64,000 nt of DNA from Hofstenia miamia (lineage: Eukaryota; Xenacoelomorpha; Acoela): assembly GCA_004352715.1 (NCBI GenBank), contig SCFE01000077.1, positions 192,150 through 256,149 on the forward strand. Direction: 5' to 3'. How positions within the stretch are numbered: the first letter of the stretch is position 1; each line of letters opens with the position of its first letter. Of this stretch, positions 12,001-25,028 are shown one piece after another. The notes under the pieces are model-generated. The model was not told the DNA's origin and did no database searches. It worked only from the letters and a program-made list of their open reading frames with translations. The translations under genes and the position numbers were made by a program.

Positions 12001-13266
12001 CATATCAGAAGTATTTCGAAATCTTAAACTTTATTTTATATAGCATTTTGTACATATTGCACTCCGCTATATTCAGCAAAATGGCAAAAAATGAAAAATA
12101 TACATATAGCCAAGGGCATACCACAGATGAATTATATTAGAAATTAGAAGTGTCAAGCAATAATTTCAAAAGCTTGTTTCGATTCTAATATTGTACAAAA
12201 GAGTCTCAAATTGTTCGCTTAAGAGAAACATGATACGAATAATATTTGCATTTTTGTTGCGGGGTACATATAATGGAAGTTTTTGTTCTTAATAATTTTC
12301 AAAACAGAATTAAAATAGGTTACGTATGAAAAGCAAAGCTCAATAAAATATGTTTTTCATAGGCTCTAGATGAACAAACGCAGTAAATTTTTTAGAATCG
12401 TTTTAAAATTTATGTTACACATTTCAATGGTTAATAAACAATTTGACTTACATTCGAATTATCCAACTTCCGATTACTAATACTATTGCCTAACATAAAA
12501 AATTTTTAAATTACAAATTATTTGCTTAATTATGAAGAGTTTGTGTAATCCTTTCAATTAATAAAAATGCACAACCTTTACAATTGCTTAAGCTAATGGT
12601 AAAGCAAACTCATGGAAATGGGCCTAGCCAAGCATAATATCCCGTCACATACATGCAGATTTCTATCTATATTTCCATATATATATGTATATATATATAT
12701 ATATACTATTTAAGGCCATTTTTAAATTTTTTTCTTATTTTTAGCGAGAGTCACAAAATGGTACGAAGAACGTACCTTTTTTTGCAAGCCCATATTTTGT
12801 ATGAAAGATATTTTAAATAGTGTTTTAATATTTTTGGATAACATTGTAAAAAATACACTATTTTTCAGAAAAAGTTTGATGCCTTGTCTATGACTTTTAC
12901 TACTAAAGTAAAACCTTTTGGATGCCTATTGTTCCATTTGTTTTATTGTGACACACATTTTTACATTTATTATATAACAAAACTGATTTTATTATATAAT
13001 TTCATAAATTTGGCATAGTTTAGCGAATTATTTTTAAAATGTTATTAAGTAAAACTGAAGATTGATATGATGAAGAATTTCATGGCTACAGCTCATGCTA
13101 TAGAATATGTCGTAGCAATTTAATATTTAACAAAACCCTATTGACATATCTAGGTTTACTGTTTCCTCTGTGTAGATAAAAGCTAAACGTTTTCATTAAA
13201 TTTTACATTTGGATTAGTTAACTAATCTCCAAATACTTTCAGTGCAAGTCATTTATGCCATAATAA
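9074..13266. other. Long AT-rich stretch, one weak exon candidate
   Basis: No complete gene is visible. Short TA tracts occur near 11010 and 12677-12705. The only signal is a splice-flanked mini-exon at 10250-10295 on the minus strand, listed separately. The open frames at 9392-9589 and 9808-10128 have compositions expected by chance in AT-rich DNA. Confidence 0.5.
10250..10295 (-). CDS. Candidate small exon, LRR-like
   Basis: On the minus strand a perfect donor (GGGAG/GTAAGT) follows position 10250. Two possible acceptors precede it: CATCATTTACAG ending at 10283 (33 nt exon) and CATCAAGCAG ending about 13 nt further upstream. The stop-free frame reads SFTDFKEIPLNGLGG, which fits part of a leucine-rich repeat of the kind carried on small in-phase exons in LRR receptors. 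No neighbouring LRR exon was found, so this rests on the splice sites and 15 residues. Confidence 0.22.
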
Positions 13267-13274
13267 GTGAAGTG

Positions 13275-13599
13275 CAGGTTTGTCAACGAGCCGAGCTTCT
13301 AACGAGCCGAGCCGAGCTTGAGCAGAGTATTGAATATATAACTAGCCAAAAACGAGCCTTTTTTAAGCAAAGCAAATTTATGACACACCTTGTTAATTTG
13401 ATTATGCAGATTTTTTTTATTTTTTCATTCAATATGCCATTCTTATAATCTTATTTTAGAAATGTTTATTAAATAATAGGAAGAGCTATGTAAAAAATAT
13501 TGGGCTGAAAGGAGCCTCATTGAAAGATTTTATGTGGCGAGTCAAGCCGAGCCAAACTTATTCAAAATTTTAATGATTCGAGGGCAGCTTAGAAGTCTG
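13275..13599. mobile_element. hAT-type MITE, family 1 copy B, with 8 bp target duplication
   Basis: A 325 bp non-coding element. It starts CAGGTTTGTCAACGAGCCG and ends AGAAGTCTG, flanked by GTGAAGTG (13267-13274) and GTGAGGTG (13600-13607). These octamers match at 7 of 8 positions, as expected for a hAT 8 bp target site duplication. Relative to copies C and D it is inverted. Arms are rich in CGAGCCGAGC and the centre is AT-rich. The 68-residue frame at 13242-13448 is only a read-through of this repeat. Confidence 0.8.
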
Positions 13600-13607
13600 G
13601 TGAGGTG

Positions 13608-15980
13608 TCATTATCTTTGATCATTGCTAAAAGATAAAGTGATTCCAACACAGAAAGAATTGAGAAAAATAGTGTAGACGATCTTGTCGCATGCGTAGAT
13701 GATCACGTTTCTAGAACAATCTATATAGAACAACAGGATGTCACTGAATATCCGAATTGTACATCATTTTCTGTTTCTTACTAACGGTGACTTGATAAAG
13801 TATTAATATCTTACGATGAATATGTGAAATTAAAGAATTATGACTTGTAGTATGAAATTTTTGATATAATATAAAAAAAGGTGTTTGGTTGCGCAGTGTG
13901 AATTAAAGTCTATTCCAAATTCACCCTGAAAGTAAAGGAAACATCATGTTCACAAAGAGAAAAAGTGTTTGTGTGTTGGAATCTATCCACCATCTTTCTA
14001 AAAGAAAAACGAAAATGATTCAACAAATGCAGATTTAATATTTTGAAGAATCAGCAACGGATGTAAATTGCGAGTATCAATCGTGACAAAATTGAAACAA
14101 CTGGGACATAAAGCCCCAAAATTATTTTAGATAAACGCAGCCACCGTATTTCTGATATCCTCAAAATTATAAATTCACAAAACAGCAAGTATGTGCCATC
14201 AACAATCACATATTTAAAAAGAAACTCTTTATCAAACATTAGACAACAAAATTCAAGATGTATATGACTTTTGCAGAAAAAATAGAACATTCAGTTCATA
14301 AAGAAATTAGTTGGCGTCAATTTTACTCTAAACATTTAAATGTAACTGCTATGAAATATTCGAAATTTTTATTAATTAAGCTAAGCGATAGCATAATTTA
14401 TTATAGTACATAGTTTCCCTCATTCATGCTAAACCAAATTTTTAATCATTTGTTGAATAGAATAAATAAATTGATGAATTACTATTAGACATATATTTCT
14501 TTAGTTAATTTTATTTATATAAATCTAAATAACTCCCACTTTTGAAAATTTTATCAAAAGTTCACTGATTCATGATACAAGTTTATTAAGTTAGAAAAAG
14601 TAATATCCCTAGTTTTAAAAAGCGAAGTTCTAAGAACCTGCTACTACTTCTAAAATCATGTAGTTGCTATCTTAAATGTACTGGTTACCTCAATATCAAA
14701 ATTCTCAAAATATCGTCCAATTTAATAGTTAAGGCCCGAGCTGTATACCATTTGTACTGCTTCAAAAAACTCAAAAAGCCCATATAAACGTTCCCAGGTT
14801 TTCTTTATTCCCTTGTCAAGATAACAATCTGTTAAAGTGATTGTGTGTTTGTACAGATAGTTATCTGACAATATATAAATAGAAAAAGTCTATTCCATTT
14901 CTTTCTAGTAATTGAAATTGTTAATGAGTCTTAATGCAGAAGTTTTGATTAATTAAAAGTTTACTACTAAGAATAAATAAATCATTACTAACCCTAATAT
15001 ATACACATGCAGTAATACTGAACTTGGTTTAATCATTAAGACCAGGATAGATTGCAGAGAATCAGGATCAGAATTACAAATGTTTTATACACCAACTATT
15101 AGATTCAAGAGAAAATCACTGTTTGACAAAAAACAGCAGACACAAGCCTATTAAATACGATTACATTTTTTTCAATAAGCCTACTGTACGTTTAGTGCCT
15201 CCCTATATAATTCGATGCAACCTTTGATTATAAGCTACTATGTAGAGATAAATACTGCCCTTTATATCCAAAAACGACAAAATCTTTCATATTTAATTAG
15301 TCACAGTCTCATTTTATTGTAGAAGATGATTTCAAAAACTTTCAAGAGCTGTTTTGAGCATAATTTGTCATATATTTTTTAAAAATTACAGGCATACTCG
15401 GACATACCCGATTTTTGAACTTAAATTAACATGAATGTTTTGACTAATTTTGAAAGCATTTAGTTTAGTGATAAATCTCTCATTTAAAAACCCGGTAAAC
15501 GATTTCAGTCACTTTTCCTGAAATGTCAAAAGCGATCTTCACATTTTTGTCAGAGATTGCAGGTCTTACGCTCATGCCTCTTGCGGTCTGTAGGGCTACA
15601 CTTATCAGAATCTAAACATACTTGCATGCAAGAACAGCAAGGATGTATTAAGTGAGTCAGGATGCCTATAAGTTTAAAATTGAGTATTGGATATATCCAA
15701 GGCTCTCAACAGCACTGCAATTTACAGCAAATAAATTTCAGGCATATTGGCCTATTATTTGTGTTGTTCACACTCTGTCAATGCTTATCAATCCTTTCAA
15801 CAGGGACGTTCAGATTTCAGACCAGTGCTTTTATTTATGTTTAAATTTGTTTTTTGTTCAATGTTTTGTAGATATTTTGTCCATTTTAAAATTCATCTTG
15901 AAGTTCCTGTTTAGTTTTTAATATTTTCTTTCAAAGTACACTGCCTTTCTCTTAACTCTGTTTAAAAACAATGTTTTTGT
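13608..15980. other. AT-rich stretch, nothing recognised
   Basis: The frames at 14051-14290 (-) and 15652-15921 (+) are open but rich in Phe, Ile and Leu codons expected from AT-rich DNA. They carry no domain motif I can recognise. Confidence 0.5.
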
Positions 15981-15988
15981 CTCCTATC

Positions 15989-16188
15989 CAGTGGCGAATG
16001 CAAGAGGGGATATGGTGGAATGCCCTCCTTAATTTTTTTTCAAACTTATTTAGATTTGTTAAATTCAAACTTTTCGGCAAAAAATTTAAAATATTTAAGA
16101 AACTAAGTCAGCAAATGCATTTTTAGAGCTAATTTTCTAATATTTTCACATCATTAAGGTTCGTCAAAATACCCAGCGTACACCCCTG
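15989..16188. mobile_element. hAT-type MITE, family 2, with 8 bp target duplication
   Basis: A 200 bp element beginning CAGTGGCGAATGCAAGAGGGG and ending GCGTACACCCCTG. It is flanked by CTCCTATC (15981-15988) and ATCCTATC (16189-16196), a 7 of 8 match. The termini are of the common hAT CAGKGGCG type and are shared with the element at 58164-58323. It has no coding capacity. Confidence 0.8.
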
Positions 16189-16196
16189 ATCCTATC

Positions 16197-18519
16197 CATG
16201 CCATGTCGGAGCTTATGTTTGAATTTTTTATCCATTCTATCTAAGAAAATATCGATGCTGTTAACAGCAGAAAGATTGCTGTTTGCTGTTAACAGCTTCT
16301 TGGAGCTGAATATGTCTTTTGTATATTCAAAAGGTTTTGGTTGCATATTTAATAAATATTGACATTGTAAATTTAAATGCTTTAGATTATTCATATAGGA
16401 GTAATACTTCATTGCTTCTACTTAACCTTATCTATGCGACATATTTTAATGTGTCTATTATAATTCAGCTGTTTGTCTTTGAATGCCTTGATTATAACAC
16501 CAATCACTATGTATAAATAATCAACAATTGTGATTTTTTTATTTTACAAATATATTACAAATTGTAAAGTTATTTTTAAGCGCAATGCATTTATTTAAGA
16601 ATTTAATGAAATTTGAAAAATATCCCATGTGCTTATCAATCATTTAAAAAAAATTCATGCAATTCATTTTATTTATGTCTATTTTTAAAACATCCATTAA
16701 TAAAATAAGGCAAAAGTGAAGCATTTAAGAACTACGTAGTGACCGATTACCAATTCATCCCGAAGCCTCCAGCTAAATGCCTGGAACTTTGAAAGGAAAT
16801 GTGTTAATTATAATATTGGACTAAAATAAATTAATTTTGTTTTAATATAAAGAAAATAATACTAAATTACTTAAGCAAATTGCAACCAACATGACATCTA
16901 ATTGTCTGAGAATTCTCCCTTTACGCAGGTGAATGCAAAATAAAATGTCAACACATTTTAATTCTCTAAATTATCTGGTAAGATACGTATAACACTAATG
17001 AAAGCTTAACTGCATTTTACTAATATTCTGCTAAATATTGTAATAAATTTTCTTCTCATTTGAAATTAGTTTCAGCAGCAAAATATATTTTGCAAATTAG
17101 TACTGATGAACAAAATTAAAAGAAAAATTTTCACAACCATCTAGTTTCTTGGAATTCAATTTTTCAGTTATATGCTTGTCCACAATGCTAATGTAGAATA
17201 GAAAAAACATGAATAAATTGCATTAAATTTGCTTAATTAATATATTTTTAGAGCCACTGATAGGGCGAAATTTACCTATACACAGACACTACATGCATTT
17301 ACTTTGCAGGCCATGCACTGGTTATATGTGCTCAGCATTTATATACATATTTTAAATTTTTTTTTTCTAAACTATTATTGGGAATTTTAATATGCAAATT
17401 ATTGAAAGTTTATTATTTAAATATATATTTCCTTATTGTTTTCCCACGCCAATAATTTAACATATCTTTGGTTTCAAGCCTTCATTTTTAAGACAGCTTA
17501 TAAATATATCGTAATTTAACATTTAAGTGCCTAGGAATTTTTAAGAATATTTGATGTTTTCTTGAGTATTTGCACATTAAATGAAGTAGTTAAGATTAGT
17601 TGTTGCTACGATCGGCTTTAGGCTCCATGGTTACATGAACACTTGGTCAGAACTGAATTTGAAGCTTTTTGCAAATAATCATTTTTAGCATTACAACATC
17701 CCAGGATTTGTAAATTTCCTAATGCCCTTGGGAAATTGCTTCAGAAAATCTAGAAATGGTGATGAGTCTTTTTAAAAAGTTACAAGCAGTTTAATGTTAA
17801 AATGACCTATTTTGCTATTTTTTCAATGTTTCTGTACTTATGTATTTGCTTTCAATAAATAATATTTGTCGAAATATATTTTTATAATTTATATTTTGGA
17901 ACAATGCAATGGAAATGAATTCATCGTTTCAACATCAACGTGGAACGCATATCAAAACGTAATGCCAAAACAAAAGACCCAAAAATGACTACAAATTTGG
18001 CGAATATGAATAGAAGTTTTCCTTAAAATAAATATAAAAAAGAAGATGAAGTAAGTGTAGCGCTTGATATCACCATGTCTGATTTCTTATTCAATGGACG
18101 TGAACGCTTTATGAGATACATTCGAGATAAATTTGATAAATATGAAGATGAATCTAATGAAACTGATGTCAGTGATTCGATTCTGCATTGAAAGGTGCTC
18201 AGAACTTTTGTGCGGGAAGTTTCTAATAATTAATCAATAAAATTCATCAATGAAAGGAATGTTATTAAATATCATTTCAAAAATTCCAAATTTTAAATAG
18301 TTAAAAGCAGGAAACAAAGAAAGCATAAAAGCCGATATTTTATTCCTGACTTTTCAGATGTATATAAGTTTGTGAAAATGGAAAACTAACCAGTCTTTTA
18401 TGAAAAGATTAAATAATATTATTGAAACTACATTTCCCAGCGTGAAAAAGAAGTTTTTGTTCATAATAACAAATTGTCCTTAAAATTTTATGCTTTATTT
18501 TAAAGAGAAATGTCCCAAC
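16197..18519. other. AT-rich stretch, little recognised
   Basis: Two identical 12 bp palindromes (GCTGTTAACAGC) sit at 16257-16268 and 16285-16296. A stop-free stretch near 18037-18190 (+) reads as a hydrophilic peptide containing MSDFLFNGRERFMRYIRDKF and a run of acidic residues. It lacks splice context and any recognisable domain, so it is not called as a gene. Confidence 0.4.
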
Positions 18520-18859
18520 CGATCTTGTCAACAAGCCGTAATTTCGGCTCTCCTCGGCTCGGCTCGTCACATAAAATCTTTCAATGAGGCTCGTTTCAGC
18601 TCGATATATATTTTTTAAAATATTTAGCTCTCAGAATTTTTTCCATTGCTCTTCCTATTATTTAATAAACATTTCTAAAATAAGACTAAAAGTAAGGAAT
18701 CTTGAATGAAAAATTAAGAAAAATCTGCATGATCAAATTAACAAGCAGCACTATAAATTTGGTTTGCGTAAAAACGGCTCGTTTTGGGCTCGTTGTATAT
18801 CCAATACTCTGCGCAAGCTCGACTCGGCTCGTTAGAAGCTCGGCTCGTTGACAAGTCTG
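18520..18859. mobile_element. hAT-type MITE, family 1 copy C, with 8 bp target duplication
   Basis: The most complete copy (340 bp). It starts CGATCTTGTCAACAAGCC and ends GGCTCGTTGACAAGTCTG. The flanks are GTCCCAAC (18512-18519) and GTCCCAAA (18860-18867), matching at 7 of 8 positions. The ends carry repeated CGGCTC/GAGCCG words and the middle is AT-rich. The 63-residue minus frame at 18686-18877 reads through the repeat and is also seen in copy B, so it is not a gene. Confidence 0.82.
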
Positions 18860-18867
18860 GTCCCAAA

Positions 18868-20391
18868 TATTCACCAAAGTGAACGTCTCTAGGCATAAGA
18901 TATATTATAATTTGATATCATATAACAAATATTGTAAATTTTAATTTCTACAAGTTTCAAATGATGTGTAGCTAGGCCTACGTCAATTTTTAGAATTAGA
19001 TAGTATAAATAGTAATCTGCCAAGGTGGTTGAAAGACCCCGGGGAAAGACCAACTCACACTAGATGCCACCTCGTTTCTTGAAGGCAATTAATAGATTGG
19101 TCTATTTGAAAAATATGCCTACTAGTAAGTTACTTTTAACTAGAAAATTTCAGATTAATTATTAGTTCGAGCAGAAAAGTATTTGCTAATCATTATCATC
19201 AAGAGATGGAGTAATTTACCTTAAATTTCAAAATTTGAGTGTATTTTTGGATGCAAAACTAAGTTTTATGAGATATAAATGCGTTAATAACAAGCTCATT
19301 TAATAAATATTCTTCCATAGAAACGAATAATTGATAAAGAGGAAATATTAATTGCTTCAAGGTATTGCTTTTTGGACACTGTTAATTACATCACGACATC
19401 AAAGGTAAATATCCTTAAGATATTTTGCAATTATAGGTAAGGATACATTCACCACTATTAATTAAATAACTTCACAAAGGCATTTGCAATTCATATTTTA
19501 GTTTCACATATTTGAATGAATTAAATGAAAATTTGGAGGTTGAATAACTATATCACATGTATTTGTAAGAATTGGTTTTTGTTAATTTCTGTTTATTTCT
19601 TCAAAACAAGGTTATGAAAAACATCTTGCAAACCAGATGAGATTTGCCTAATTCAAAATAAAATGTGCAAACGCAGACAAAATAAATATAAATTCATTTC
19701 AGTGCTTTATACGATTATTTGGAATTGGATTCCTACAGTAGTATTATTGACCATCTTCTGCTATGGAATGATGTTTTAATTCAAAGAAATAGAATAGATA
19801 TTGGGTTGTATAATTTTGACATAGGAATATAGTAGAAAATTTTTCCAAGTGAATTATTATTTCTTAAATAGGCCTAATTTTTAAGTATATTTCTCAATTA
19901 GTAATGCAGTAGAGTTAATTTTAATAAGAATGTGGGACTTTTGCATTATATCGTATTATTATTTTTTCCACGAACTGTTTATAAGCAAACAAGGATAAAA
20001 AAATTAGTCATAAAAAAACCTATGTGTTAACGGAATTAATTTAGTTAAATTTCAAGTTGTAAGTCTTCAACAGTAAGTAGGGCGCTACAAAACGTATTTG
20101 AAATAGAAAATAAAGCAAGAACAAAGTCATATATAAAGGATTTGATTGTTGCATTAGTAAATAAACAAACCTTCGAAGAAAAGTTTCAATATATTTATAC
20201 ATACGCTTTGAGAAGAAGTTCAAAGTATCAATAAATGAGATTTGAAACCAGAATTTATTCTGATATCTCATTGAAATAGTCCTACAAAATTAATCAATTA
20301 AAATGAAAACCAATCTGGATTATAACACTATACTAATTACTATTGTTTCCACATATAGTGATTATACAGATGATTCTTCCAAGTAAACATT
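18868..20391. other. AT-rich stretch, nothing recognised
   Basis: No coding or repeat signal was found. The minus frame at 20041-20271 is aromatic-rich and probably chance. Confidence 0.5.
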
Positions 20392-20633
20392 TTAGGTAAA
20401 TTTAACAAAAGAATTCTGAATGTTGACCAAAATTTTACATCTTGCCACAAATCCTAACGCCGTCTCGTATCTGACGTTACAGTTCCGTAAGTCGGTGCAT
20501 TGTATTCGGGAATACACCAATTGTTCCCAATTGCTCATCCTTGAATTTAACGATTTATAGCCAGATGCAGTGAGATATTCAAGGGACAAAGGTGGATGTC
20601 TCTCCTCCTGGTTTCCAAGATTGATGTTTTTGG
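20392..20633 (-). CDS. Candidate terminal exon, unidentified
   Basis: On the minus strand TTTTTATCCTAG ends at 20634, a plausible acceptor. The following frame stays open for about 80 codons to TAA at 20392-20394. It contains NQEERHPPLSLEYLTASGYKS and SNWEQLVYSRIQCTDLRNCN. GC content over 20430-20660 is clearly higher than in the flanks, and the residue mix (Cys, Trp, Arg, Asn, Glu) is not what AT-rich noise gives. I recognise no domain and no partner exon, so it could equally be a fragment of a mobile element. Confidence 0.28.
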
Positions 20634-20689
20634 CTAGGATAAAAAGCTTCGCAATGAAAACTAGCATAGCAGGCAATGGAACCAAAATT

Positions 20690-21505
20690 CAATGGCTAAA
20701 AATATATTTTAAGACATTTTATTCTTTGAGCATTTTGTTGTATTGAGTGCTGAAGATTCATTAACAAACATTTCTTCAAGTATTTTTCGACTGTTTCAAA
20801 AGTAAAAGTTATAAAGTAAAACGTAAAAATGTTCTCATTCTTAAGTTTTCTTACCCATTTTATTGTATAGAATTTAATCGTCATTATTCCTTGCACTTAT
20901 AGTCCAAATCATCGAAATGAATAAATTTTATTCCATATGGTGTTTTGTGTATGATATTGTTTGATGTCGTTTTTATATGAAATATGCTAAATTTAACTAA
21001 GAAAGTCCACCTACTTTATATTACTATATTGTCTTGTTATTCTAGTTGTCTTTGTATTCTGTAAAATATTTAAAGTACTAAAAATTATGATGTTAAATTT
21101 TTTTTTAATGTTTTTTTGTGCTTGTAATATAAATTCATAATTTTGTAAAAACAGAAATCTAGATGTTTCGTATTCGGTATCTAATTAGAAAATATTGATA
21201 CGAATAACTAAATTAAATATAACTTCTTCGGGTATATTCTATATATTATTAATTCCATTTTATGAATATTTAATTAGTTTCCTGCTTTCTTGCTACTTAG
21301 CTCGTACAAAGCGTAATATTGAAATTAAAATAATGAACTTAAAGCATTAACAATATGCAATCCACTGCGATATCATCCATTGTCGAAAATACCGAGAAGC
21401 CAATCAATACGACTTCAGTAAAATAAAAGAGGTACTCTCTTATCTAAATTGGTTTTAAGTGCTGAACGTAATAAATAACTAGGACTATATTTTGACTGTT
21501 TATTA
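20690..21505. other. AT-rich stretch, nothing recognised
   Basis: No supported feature. Confidence 0.5.
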
Positions 21506-21643
21506 ATATACATATCTACTGCTGCTTAACATATTAAAGCTATTTTCAACGCCTTTTCAAAACAGTGCCCAAAATTATTGTGAAAGATTTTCTTCATTAA
21601 ATGCAAAGACTGTCAAATATGTACAGCGTTGGGACAATATTCA

Positions 21644-21677
<34 letters not shown>

Positions 21678-21767
21678 NATATACATATCTACTGCTGCTT
21701 AACATATTAAAGCTATTTTCAACGCTTTTCAAAAACAGTGCCAAAATTATTGTTGAATAATATATAT
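21506..21767. repeat. Direct duplication flanking a TA microsatellite and a single N
   Basis: An approximately 80 bp segment (TACATATCTACTGCTGC and what follows) occurs at about 21507-21588 and again at 21679-21762. The second copy has single-base slips (for example CGCCTTTTC versus CGCTTTTC). Between them lie a (TA)n tract at 21645-21677 and one N at 21678. A lone N at the junction points to an assembly join between two noisy reads or haplotypes rather than a biological duplication. Confidence 0.7.
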
Positions 21768-21993
21768 ATTACATAATACTAAATATTAATGTTTTATAAG
21801 ACCACTCACTCCCATTAGGATGGAGCATCCGACCTAAAAATTTAGTGGAACTGGAACAAAATGTTTTTGAGACGACCCAAAAATGAAGAAACTGAAACCA
21901 TAGTTTTCATAATATTGATTGTAGAGGTAACACTGGAAGCAATGGTACTATGGGCTCAGAAAATTTCATGGGACTAAGTGAGACTTCACATGC

Positions 21994-22030
<37 letters not shown>

Positions 22031-25020
22031 TGTTATGAATTTTGCTTCATTTAGCATTAGCTGAAAAATGAATTTTTAAATATAATTGAGGAAGATAATA
22101 TATTTGTGTACAAATATATTGTCCTCAACTTTTTAGATTCCGAGATTGAAATTCAATTCTAAATAAATGCACAGAAACCTTTTGATATGTTTAGTAGATG
22201 TACGGTTTTTGCAAAAGATCGCTTCATAGTGACCAGCCTGTTGGAAAAAATATTAATAAGGCCACAGTTTTCATAGTAATTTATAAAGTGTGTTGAAATT
22301 ATTAATTTATGTCTGGATTAATATTTGCAAAATTCAAAATGCATCTAAGAAAATTTTATCCAATGCAAAATATATTTGCTTAAAAAAATTTTAAAATGTT
22401 AATTTAAAAAGACTACAATTCCTTTATAAAATTCAATAATGGGTGTTTTGAAATGTTTTTTTACAGTAAAAAGCACCCACAGTCTTGTAATGATCTTATT
22501 CTTCAAGACGTTTTTGTTTGAAATTCCCAGGAAACGTGTTTGTTTATTCAGAAACATCCTCTGATAACGGATATAAATTCTTAGCAATTAAAAAAGCATC
22601 TCAAAAGGTGTAGGTTGAAGTTTTGCAGAATGCTAGATATTGTATTTTACAAGGAATATAATATAAAAGATACCCTAAAAGAAAAATTGTAGTATTTGAA
22701 TTCCAGTTTATAGAGTGTAACAGATTTCAAAGTGACAGGAAGCGCATTTAACAGGAAATAAATGGATACATGTGCTTTTATAAATAATCAAATCACAGTA
22801 AGTTAACATGAATTAACCAAATTGCTTTTTTAAACTTTAATGTGTGACAACTTTGAAGTCGTAAGGCCAGGAAACAAAGCATTTATATGCAAATTATATG
22901 TGTCTGTGCTTTCCTACAATGTTATTGATCCAACACTTGTTTTTCACAAGCAACTATAAATGCAAACTCATTTTTATATTACTCTTTAGAAAAGCAGTTT
23001 GTCTTAAAATATTTTACCGTAGCCTCTCGAAGTGTATTTTTAATGTTTTTTTGAAAGACAAGTTTCAAATAAAATTTATTAATTGGCGTTCCACAGAGTT
23101 TTAGTAACATTTTTCAACAGCAATAACATTTTTAAATTATCTAATAGAAAATTATTAACACAAATAAGGGTATTTTTAATTTGCAAATTCACAGTAATAT
23201 TTATTTTTATTTTCAAGCTTTTCCTTTGATTTTAAAATAATTAGAAAGCTAACTGCAGTGGTTACATCTTTTATCAATTATAATATTAACTTCTTTATAA
23301 TTAAATTAGTCGACAACTATGTAGGCTTATTATAAATTATTTGTATTGTACTTCAGTCAATTGGACATCCTTCAAACTCCATACAAATTAATCAAATTAG
23401 TTTTTCTCAACAGATAGATATGCATGCAAACAAATGAATATTTCTTTATAAATTGTGCAGAAGTTATTGCAAACACTTTATATTAATGGAATCCCTATTA
23501 ATGACTTGCTTCGGAGCAAACATTTTCTTAAAAATTTTAACAAATATTTGAAAATTATGAAAAATACTGACTTGACACTTTATTAATAGCAATTTTTGTG
23601 GATATTTATCAAAATAATTGCAGGGTATTTTAAATCAAAATTAAAATCTTGTTTTATAGTCAGATACAGCGGGTAGCGTTTTGTTCAGTCGTGTGGCAAC
23701 ATTGCCTGTATCGGCAAAAGACTCACCGCTGTTGTTGTGTACCAAAATAATAAAGATGACGTACATGGCAAATAATTTTTGAACGTTTAAGATTTTGATT
23801 TCTGATCACATAGTATACAAAACAATGCGCTCGAATGTGGTATTCGTACATTTCTTTCTGCAAAAAACATATATTTTAAACTTACGTTGTAAAGATCATT
23901 GATATACAAACACATATTTATTCGAAACAATGTAATGAGCCTAGATGATTTTTTCTGGAATTACTTTATATCTACCATTTGACAAATATTTGTTCTAGTT
24001 TATTGTTAGTTTTTATTCTAAATATTTTTATTTTTCAGGTGGAAATAATTTTTAATTCTATTTGTACTCGCTCTATTCACGGTTTAAGGTTGATGTTGTA
24101 AATAGGTTGATTTCTGTGAATTTGATTTGTTTTGTACGACAACTGTTATCATTTTATAAATATCGTAAAATAAATACATGACATTAATTGTAAGAAGCAT
24201 CTATGGAAATATGAATGTTGATATTCTTAGTTATTTCCAATGCCCGCCATATTGTAGGGAAAGCAAAACAACAAACGTAATCATTGTAAATTTTAGCTGT
24301 ATTCAAAACTTGTAAATCCCGAGATTTTGGATTGTAAATGTGTGACCAACAGTTTAATTCTTTTATATATATAGTTTAATTTTTTAGTATAAGGAAATGA
24401 TAAAATAATATAGTACATTAACAAAACTGTTATTGCTGTAAAATATTGTTGTTGACATTTAGGAAATGTTAATTTCTTGCTAAATTTTGAAATTCGTATG
24501 CAAAATATTGATTTGGCAAGTCAGAACAGGTTTACTGGTCAATAATTCGCTGTTTGTGAATGAGTCAATTTCTAGTTTTCATTTTTTAACTTTAACAATG
24601 TTATTACATAAAGATATTGCTCATGTTCAAAAATGACAATATTTTAGGCTTAATAGAATTTTTCAATAATCAATCGCAGTTTTCGTTCATTGTAAATGTA
24701 ATGAATGAATTAATGATTTGACTGGGAGAAATGCAGGAATATCCATTAACACCTTCATTCATAAATCAAGGAAGAAAATAGGGAAATCATGAGTAAATTG
24801 TTTAAGTGATTGTGTTTTTGAACAAGTTCGAGTGAATCAGGAACACTTATCTTAATTTGACGAGGAAGTCATAGAGAGACCAAAGATTAATTTGCCTCTT
24901 ACATTCAATGATGCATACAATTAACTTCCGGTTTCCAAACGCACTTTAGATTATCAGTGGAAGTTTCCTAAAAATCAAGCAAACTCTCTCCCGTGGAGTT
25001 ACTACTAAATGTAGATTGGT
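21768..25020. other. AT-rich stretch, no gene seen
   Basis: A (TA)n tract lies at about 21998-22027 and an imperfect hairpin at 22086-22128. The open frames at 22399-22587 and 22898-23104 look random. Nothing else is supported. Confidence 0.5.
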
Positions 25021-25028
25021 CCTGAACT

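Noticed and set aside
18037-18190. Hydrophilic 50-residue open stretch
   Set aside because: Short, no recognisable domain or splice context; length is compatible with chance.
18686-18877. 63-residue protein shared with 13242-13448
   Set aside because: Both are read-throughs of hAT MITE family 1, which is non-coding.
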